Source: Bacteroidales bacterium
GTDB taxonomy: Bacteria > Bacteroidota > Bacteroidia > Bacteroidales > P3
Assembly (NCBI GenBank): GCA_009777915.1
Contig: WRKV01000006.1
Coordinates: forward strand, 1-38,516
DNA length: 38,516 nt
Reading direction: 5' to 3'
Each line of letters begins with the position of its first letter. Positions within the stretch are counted from its first letter, which is position 1. A program made the position numbers and the translations under genes. The notes beneath the pieces were generated by a model. That model had not been told where the DNA came from. It saw nothing but the letters and a program-made list of their open reading frames with translations, and did no database searches. Shown one piece after another: positions 1 to 9,000 of the stretch.

Positions 1-3000
1 TTGGGGGGATCCCAACCCCGGTGCTGGTCGAGTAGGCAAACTGACCGTGTGAGATGGTTACGACTGCACCGTCGATCGTTGCGGTGGCAGGGAAACCGTT
101 GACGGTGATGCCTGCCAAACTGTTGGACGAAGTTACCGCTTTGCTGAATGTCGCTGTTAAGGACGAGGTGATGGGTACGCTCGTTGCACCGGATTCGGGT
201 ACAGTCGACAGTAGCGTTACAGGCTCGTTGCGGGTGGTAAACGACCACGTTACAATCTCATCATAGCCCTCGATAGCACCTGCATCCATTTCCACAGTAT
301 ACGTCGTGGCATAAGCCAACTCGCCATCGTAAACGATAGTCAATATACTGCCAACAGTAGTAGCATTGGTTACGGTAATACCGTTGTCGATGGTTATCTT
401 ATCCAATATATCAGCGGCAGCGGTTACAGGCATGTCGAACAGGACTTGTATTGCTGTGTTGATGGCTACATTCGTAGCATCGTCTGTCGGAACGGTGTTC
501 ACGACTCCAATCACCGTAGGTGCCACTCGCGTGGTGAACGTCCACGTGATGGGGTCAGCATAGTCGGCGATGGTGCCCACAGGAATGTATACCGTGTACT
601 CGGTATCGAAAGCGAAATCGCCGTGCGTCAGTGTTAGAACGCTACCGTTGGCAGAGGCTGCCGTTGGGTTGCCATTGACGGTGATATCGTCCTGACTGAG
701 GAGACTAATCGCTCTGCTGAACGTTACTCTCACCGGTGCGTTAATCTCTACATCGATGCCCTCAGGCTCCGTGCTAACCAAAGCCAACGGCTCTATCTCG
801 GTGGTAAACGACCACTCGATGATTTGAGCGTAATCGTCAATCGCTCCTACAGGAATGCGTACAGTATACAGCGTGTTGTAAGAGAGAACGCCATGCGAGA
901 GGGTCAACTTGTTGTCAGTGATGCCGGCACTTGCCGATACATCGTTGCCATTGATGGTGATGCCTGCCATCGAGCCGGTGATGTCCTGATTGAACGTAAC
1001 CGAAATCTCGGTAGTAATCTCAACATCGGTAGCCTCATGCAAAGGTGTGGTAAACTCAACGGCTATCGGCACAGGCAGAGTGGTAAACGACCACTCAATA
1101 GGCTCCTCATAACGGTCGATAACGCCCGCCGGAACCAACACGGTGTACGTGGTTGCATACTCTAACCCGTCATGCTCTATCAACAAGGTGTTGTAAGCAT
1201 CTCTTGGGGCTACCAAACTGGCAGTTACAGGCTCGCCGTTGAGGGTAATGCCGTCCGGCGTACCGGTTACTCCTTGATTAAAGAGTACCGAAATTGTTGC
1301 ATCAAGTGCAACGTCGGTAGCATCATCTGCGGGCGTGAGAGAGGTAATTTCTACCGGTCTCAGCATCGTTGTGAATGTCCATTCGATATCATCGCCACTA
1401 TAACCATCAATTGCAGTAACAGGCACAAATACCTCATACAGAATACCATAGTTCAGAGTGGAACTTACAACCAATTTGTTGTCTTCGATGCTTGCCGAAA
1501 CGTCTATTCCGTTAAGGGTAACCCCTTCTGCGGTGCCGGTGATGTTACGGCTGAAAATTACCGCTATCTCGGCGTCAAGTGCCACGTCTATAGCCTCGTC
1601 TTCGGGGGTTACAGAGGTGACGGTTATCGGTGGGAGTTCGGTATGGAACGTCCATTCGATATCAGCAGCATAGTCTTCAATGGTACCACCCGGAACGTGT
1701 ACGGTGTACTCCGTATCGTAGTCGAGACCGGGGTTATTGATGATTAGGACGTGCCTGTTCACAACAGCCGTTGCCGGCTCGTCGTTGAGGGTTATTCCCG
1801 AAAGGTCGACAGCCGTAATATCCATATTGAACTCAACCATGATGGTTGCGGTGATGCTCACGTCCTCGGCTTCATCCTCAGGATGCAGTTGGACGATTTC
1901 TACCGGTGCGATGTAAGGTACATACATACCGACGATCTGATCGCCATTGCCTCCGCCCACAGTACCTCTACGGATAGAGGTTTGTGCCTCAATATCTATT
2001 TCAAACAAGCCTCCCATATACATATCCTGTTTTGCCCAAAATAGGGTTCCGCTGTGATGATCGAATGCCATCGACTGGGTATATTCCGGTGCCGGTCCTG
2101 CGTTGGTGTTAAAGAGAATCTCAAGAGCATACGGATTTTTATTGACTTTACACAGATTAGCATACTCATCAATGACATACAAGGTGCCATCGAGATCGGC
2201 GGCTATGGCGAAAAGCCATCTGTTAAAGGTGTTTGCCAACATTATGGCTCCGGTTTCCATATCCACAATACCCAACGAATTTCCGTTAATGGCGTACATC
2301 GTGCGGGTTTCATGGCAATAAGTCATATCCGTCGCCGGATCGGTGGTAATCGGCATAGCCAATACGTCTACCCAAGGTTCTTCCAACATTGCAACTTTCA
2401 CAAAATTGACCAATCGTCCGCCCAAAGGCTGCATTTCCATCGTATAACCGTAGTAAAAACCGTTCACATATTCGCCGGAAAGCATCATGTTAGCGCCATC
2501 GGCAAAGATATAGTTATGTTCAATCGCAGTTACGCTTTCCGGATCGTAGTTGGTAAATTTCACAAAGTCAAGCGGAGCACTTCCCGAGCCGTAGGCTTTG
2601 TAGCCGTACAGATTGACCAAAGTCCCCACAGGAGCGGTAATCACGCGTTTGTTGAGGGTATCGTTTGCCGGAAATCCGTCGCCTTCCACATCCAAAATCG
2701 AAACCTTGATGAGATGGGCTTGGTTTGCCGAAAGGTCTACGGTTGCGGTGAAGGTATATTCTACCTCGCCCTTAGCGGGAATGGTGCCGCTATACGATTC
2801 GATAGCCTGCTCCACGCCGTTATGGTCGAGTTTCAGGCGGAAATCCGATAAGGGTCGTCCGCCGTTGTTTTTGATGAGCACTTTCACCTCCTCAACTGCC
2901 GTCAGGTTTTCGGCAGTAGTCGGGTTGATGATGGCTGCCAATTCGGCATCGACATCAAACACCGTCACATTGTCGATACGCCAACGTCCGTTGCCTCTGC

Positions 3001-6000
3001 CTTTGACCACAAACGCAAAGCGTACATCCTCACCTGAGAATTGGTCTAAGCCGATGCTAAAAGTTTGCCATCTGTCGATTTCGTTGTTTCCAATACCGTC
3101 GCCGGCAACCAAGAAAATTTGCTCAAAGTCGTTGGTATCTGTGGAGTTTAGGGTCGAAGCGTATACGGCGTAAGTTTCGGTTGTCAAATGTGCACTGTTG
3201 ACAGTCGATATAAATTCGAGCAGATATTGTCCCGCTCTGCCGTCTCTTTGCGGAATGCGTATGGGCGTAGTGATTAGCCACGCATCGCTCGCTGTTTCTA
3301 TCAAGCCCTCGCTGCATTCGGCGTGGTGGTCGCGGTATTCAATGCCTTCTACTGTTTTCCAACTTCTGCCGTTGAGGTTGTTGCGAACGGTATCCCAGCG
3401 AGGGGGCGGGAAGGCTTCACCAAAGCGATCGATCCAAGGCAAGTCGAGCGTTTTGTTGGTTACGGTTGCCGTATGGGTATTGTTGTCGAGGTCGCGGTCG
3501 TTGGCAAGCACTGCCTTCACGGTAATTTCGTAGTCGTTGGTAGCCGCAAGGTCAGCGGGATGGTCGAAACGGAATACTCTTTGGTAGAGATCGGTTGTCA
3601 GACGCTGTATGTCGGTCTTGTTGGGATTGCCGGTGTTGATATAGGGTTCGGTTGCCTTATGCTCACCGTTGATCCAAAGTTCGAAAGTCAAATCCGTTGC
3701 CGGAATGGGGCGTGTGCCGCGATTGGTCACCCAAACCCGTATTTCTTCTTCGTCATGCAGATTGATGTTCGACCAAGGTCTTACGAGGCTATCCACACTC
3801 ACATCAATATCGTCCAAATCATACACAAACACCTCTCGAACCCACCAACCGTGACTGTTTGCGACTCCCGGTGTGTAGTAACGGAATGCGAGATAAATCT
3901 CCTCGCCCAGATAGTCGTCGAGCGGTATGGAAAGCAGTTGATAGCTGTCGTCTACGTCCGTTCCCGAAAGGGTATACACCGGTTCGAAGTCACCCAATTC
4001 CGGATTCGGTGCCCCTTTCGAAACGTAGATACTGCTTGTGCTTCCGTTAGCATAAAAATTTGGGCGGTCGATTGCCGATTCAAATTCGAGCACAAAACGT
4101 CCCGATGCCGGCAATTTGAATTTGGGTGTAACCATCCAAGACTCGTTTTCTCCTACACCACTCGCCAAATACAGATGTTCCGCACGTCCAAGGTCGGCAG
4201 AAGTATAAAACCAATTCGCATCCCCTTTGGTGCTGAAAATATCCCAACAGCTTAGCGGGAATGCGGGTGGAACTCCATCATGGTCTAAGATGTTGAACGT
4301 TTCGATAAATGGAAACTCAGTCAACAATGCACAGGTGGTTGTAAACTGCCACGAGTGGTCGTAAGGAACGCCATCAATGCTGTTTGCCGGAATGGTTACA
4401 GTGTAGGTGGTATTGTACTCCAGACCGTTGTGCGGGATGGTCATCGTAAATCCGTCAACGGTTGGTACAGCGGTGATGGCAACGCCTCCAATGGTGATGC
4501 CTGTCCAGTTGCTTATCGTTACATCGGGTCTGTTGAAAGTCAACCGTATGGGTGTATTCAGCGGAACGTTGCGTGCGTTTGCCAAAGGCTCAACACCTAC
4601 AATCTCTGTTGCCGTAGGCAGTTCGCGTGTGGTGAACGTCCACACAATGGGTTCCTCATAAGTGGAAAAACCGCGAATATCCTGTATAGCGTTTGCAGGA
4701 ATCTCTATGGTGTATGCGGTGTTATAGTTGAGATAGCCCGGAGCAGGAACCGGTATGTTGAGCACATCGCCGTTGATGGTCGGAGTAACCTGAACATCAC
4801 CAAAAGTAACTAAATTCGTAAGGCTGCTCACCGCCTGTATCTCTGTGCTGAATCTTGCCTGAACCGTGGGCGTGATGGGGATATTGGTCGCATCGTAATC
4901 GGGCGTAACCGACAGCAGTTCCATCGGTTTTTCCCTCACGGTAACGTCATCAATCCACCACTGGAACGCCGAATTGGCTTGATGTGTACTTGCATATTGG
5001 AAAGCGATAAAGACGGTTTCGCCGACATAGTTTGCCAGCGGAACGGTTACTCGACGCCAAGAAGTACCGCTACCGCTCACCGTTATCACATCGCTAAGAA
5101 CCGCAACAAAAGCGTCTTTCTCGTTGGTCGTTGTAGATACGTAGACGGAGGCATTGCTGGTGTGCGTGCCGTACTGCGAGACTCTCGACCAAAATTCGAG
5201 GACGTATTCGCCCTGAGTCGGTAGTTCGATGGGCGGCGTAATCAACCAACTTTCCTGCGGTATATCTGTGGTTGGCGAATTGTTCTCCATGTTTACACCG
5301 TGATAGGCTGCTGCCGATTCCGTGCCGTAGCCTACGTATGCCTGCCGTTGCCAGTTGTAGGAGCCCGCAAAATCAATATGACTCCAGCATTGTGCAGGGA
5401 AGGTCGGGTTCTCAAAATTCTCAACCCATGGGGTAGCGGGCGTAACGGCGATATCGCAATCTCTAATCAACAGCGAAAAGGTTCGGGTATCCGTTCCTGC
5501 CGTGTTGCTTGCTTCAATGGTGAAAGAGTAGTTGTCGGCTACGGTCGGTATGCCGGAAATGATGCCGGTGCTTGCCTCTATGGTCAAGCCGTTGGGTAGG
5601 CTGCTGCCGGATGCCACGTCCCAAGTGATAGGTTCGGTGCCGTTTGCCGCAAGGGTGGCTTGATAGGTCATGCCAACCCCTCCGGCGGTCAAAGTTGCCG
5701 GTGTGGTGATGGTAGGAGGCACAGCATCGCTGTAATAGGTGAAGTGCAGGGTGCCGCTCATGCGTCCGGATACGAATGCCGGTGTGCCTACCACAACGCT
5801 GAACGGACTTGTAGTCACGTCCCTGTCCGTACTGCTCAGCACGCCTGAGGCATAACTGATGCCGGTGGCTAACTGCTCGGGCGAGTTCAACGTTAGGTGA
5901 GCCGTGAATGTGCCCTGATTGTCTAAGTCTTCAAATAGGTCTATCTCAGGGCTTTGGTCGTTGATTCGAGAATACTCGTCGTGAAGTGCCGACAGGTTGA

Positions 6001-9000
6001 GCGACGACAAATCCAATGCCGTGAGGCGGTTGTTGTTGCAATGTATGGAGCTCAACGTGGATACGCCGGTGAGATTCAAGGACGTCAGACGGTTGTACTG
6101 ACAGTACAGGTACCAGTTTTTCGTGGAGCCGACCTCCCTCATATCTAAAGAGACTAACTCGTTATTCTGACACGACAAGCGATACAGCTGAGGCAGATTG
6201 CTTGCAATCAACTCGGTCAATGCATTGTTTTGTGCATCGATAATTTCGAAATTAGGCAAGTTTGTTACGGTCAGTTTGGTCAGATTATCGTTGTTTTGGC
6301 AATTCAAAGTGCACTGCACCGGAGCAGTCAGGTTCGATACCGTTACTTCCGTAAGCAGGTCGTTGTTGTAGATGTCGATTCGCGACAGTTTCGCAAGTCC
6401 GTTGATGCTTAATGTGGCGATGTTACTCCTTCGCACTTCGAGGGTCTCCAAGTTGGGGAGGGCGGAGAGGTTCAACTGCGACAGGCTGCTACCGCGATGA
6501 TTAAGGGTTTTCAAAGCCGTGCATCCCGAAAGGTTCAGTGTAGAAAGGGGTATGATGGTGCCTGTCGTTCCGATGGTCAGCGTTTGCAACGCCGAGCAGT
6601 CCGACAGGTCTAAGGTTGTTAGCGAGGTATGGCTTCCAAATGTCAATCCTGTTTCCACTGCCCCTTCCCAGTACATTCTATCCAAAGCAACACAGCCCGA
6701 CGCATTGAGGGAAACTAAATTGGGCAATCCGTCTTGAATGTTCAACGCTTGCAAAGCCGTACAGCCCGAAACGTCTACGGAGAGGATGCCATTGTTTTGT
6801 CTAATCTGAAAGGATTCCAAGGTGGTCAATCCCGCAAAAGCGGTAATATGACCGGTTATGTTTTGAAAGCTCACGTCTAACCTAATCAATTCGCGGGGCT
6901 TGTTGGTGTTCCAAGTTACGTAAGTCGACGACCAACTTCCCGGACTGTCGTAAGCCCAGCTTAAGCCGTGATCCTGAATCAGGGTATTGACTGCCGCTAC
7001 GGCATCGGGGCAGTAGGTGATTGCCTCTATCTCGATGCTCAATTCCTGCGGTTGACTATTGCCGCCCACATTGGCTGCCACCACCTCAAAGGTGTAGGTG
7101 TTGATGGTCGTAGGTGTTCCGGAGATGACGCCGGTTTCGGGGTCTAACTCCAAGCCCGGAGGCAGACTGCCGCTATGCACCGCCCACGTAACCTCTACCG
7201 TGCTGGTAGCCTCCAACGTGTATTCGTAGTATACGCCTTGCATGCCTTCCGGAAGTTCGGTGGTGGTAATCACCGGCACGTCTACGGATTCAATGAAAAT
7301 GGATAGGTCTTCGGTGGCTGTACCCGCTGCATTGGTCGCCTCTACGGTAAATTCGTAAAGTCCGGCAGGCAGTATCGGTGTTCCCGAAATGACGCCGGTT
7401 GCGGGGTTTAAGGAGAGACCTGCGGGTAGGTTGCCGCCGTCCGCAATGCTCCAAGTCGGAATTTTATTGGTCGTAGCCTCAAGGGTTGCGTTGTAGACCA
7501 CGTCTATCTTGCCGTCGGGCAAGGTGGTAGTGGTGATTACCGGCAATATAGGGTCATCGGTATAGGTCAAGATCATAGTACCTTTCAGCTTGTGGTCTTG
7601 CATCGAGTTGGTTACCACCTCGAAACCCATACACGGTAAAAGCTCATCTGTTGTAGGGTGAATCTTGCTGCTCAAAATACCACCGGTATAGGTGAGGTAA
7701 CAGAATTCTCCTATCTCACCACCGTACCACGTACAGTTCGCATATTCACAGTCATATTCACCATACGCCGAGAAACTAACATCGTTAAGGTCTATGGCGA
7801 AAGTGTATACATTTGGTAAGGTTTCGGCAAGGGTAAGGTCTACCTGTTGCCCCCATCCACTAAAACTGCCGTACATGTACTCCCAGCCCGGATCGTAACC
7901 TTCGTACAGATAGATGCCGGTTAAGTCCAAAGCACTTAGCTTGTTCTCATGGCAATGCAGGTATTGTAATTCCGGACAACTGCTCAAGGTCAGCGACGTC
8001 AGCAGGTTTTCGGCGACACTGAGAGTTTCCAAAAGAGGGAAGTTTTGCAGGCTCAGGGTGGTCAGGTTATTGTTTTGCAGCCTCAAGTGTTTGAGCGTAG
8101 TGCGTACCGCTGTCAGGTTCGATACGGTGGTCAGGCTATTTCCGTGTGCCAGCACATACTCCAAACTGTTGCAGCCGGCAAGATCCAAGGTGGTCAGGTT
8201 TTCGTGATCGGTGATGCGTATGCCTTTCAGGTCGTTGTTGTTCGTTACGTTCACGCTCGTTAGGTTGGAGGTGCTGCCGGTGCCATAGAAGTCGTTCCAT
8301 TGGCATATCACTTCGGTCAGGTTGGTATTGCCCGACACATTCAGAGCGGTTATGCTCGTTCCCGAGAAATTGACCTTTGCTCCCTCATCTTCTGTGGTAA
8401 AGGTGATGCCCGAAAAATCGACCTCTCCGGTCAAGAAAGGCTCATCGTCCGAGATACCCACCGATTGGGGTAAAGTCTCCCATTCATTCACAGGTCCAAA
8501 CCTCCTCAGCCTTCTGGGCGATTCATAATCCCACTCCACGAGGTAGGCACCTTCCCAACCCTCAGGGTCGTTTTTGGTGATGGGTATGCCCTGCCAGTCC
8601 ACAACCTTGCTCAAAGCCTTGTTGTCGTCGTTGTTATCGAACAAAGCGTTGATTTTCGCTACGGCTATAGGGTCGTATTCATCTATTTTGCTATAGGAGG
8701 AGATATTGATCCATCCGCTCAAACTGAGGTCTTTGGTTACATGCAGATCAACAATTACCGGAACGTTATAGCTGACACTCGTTTGGTATTCATCGGTACT
8801 GCTCAAAATGCCTGTAGCCATGTTGTACGAGAACGCCGTGTTTCCGAAAGTCGGCTGAGCACCAAACGGTATTTCAACGGTAAAAGGGTCGGCAGCCTGC
8901 ATGCGGGCAAGTTTGAGCCACATGGACTGATCCCCTCCCTGGAAAGCACCTTCTGTCCAATTCTCCACATCAACACCTCGCAAGTCTAAGCCTGTAAGGG

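Noticed and set aside
233-1660. CRISPR-like periodic repeat
   Set aside because: The period is about 280 bases and reflects repeated protein domains, with no short identical repeats and unique spacers.
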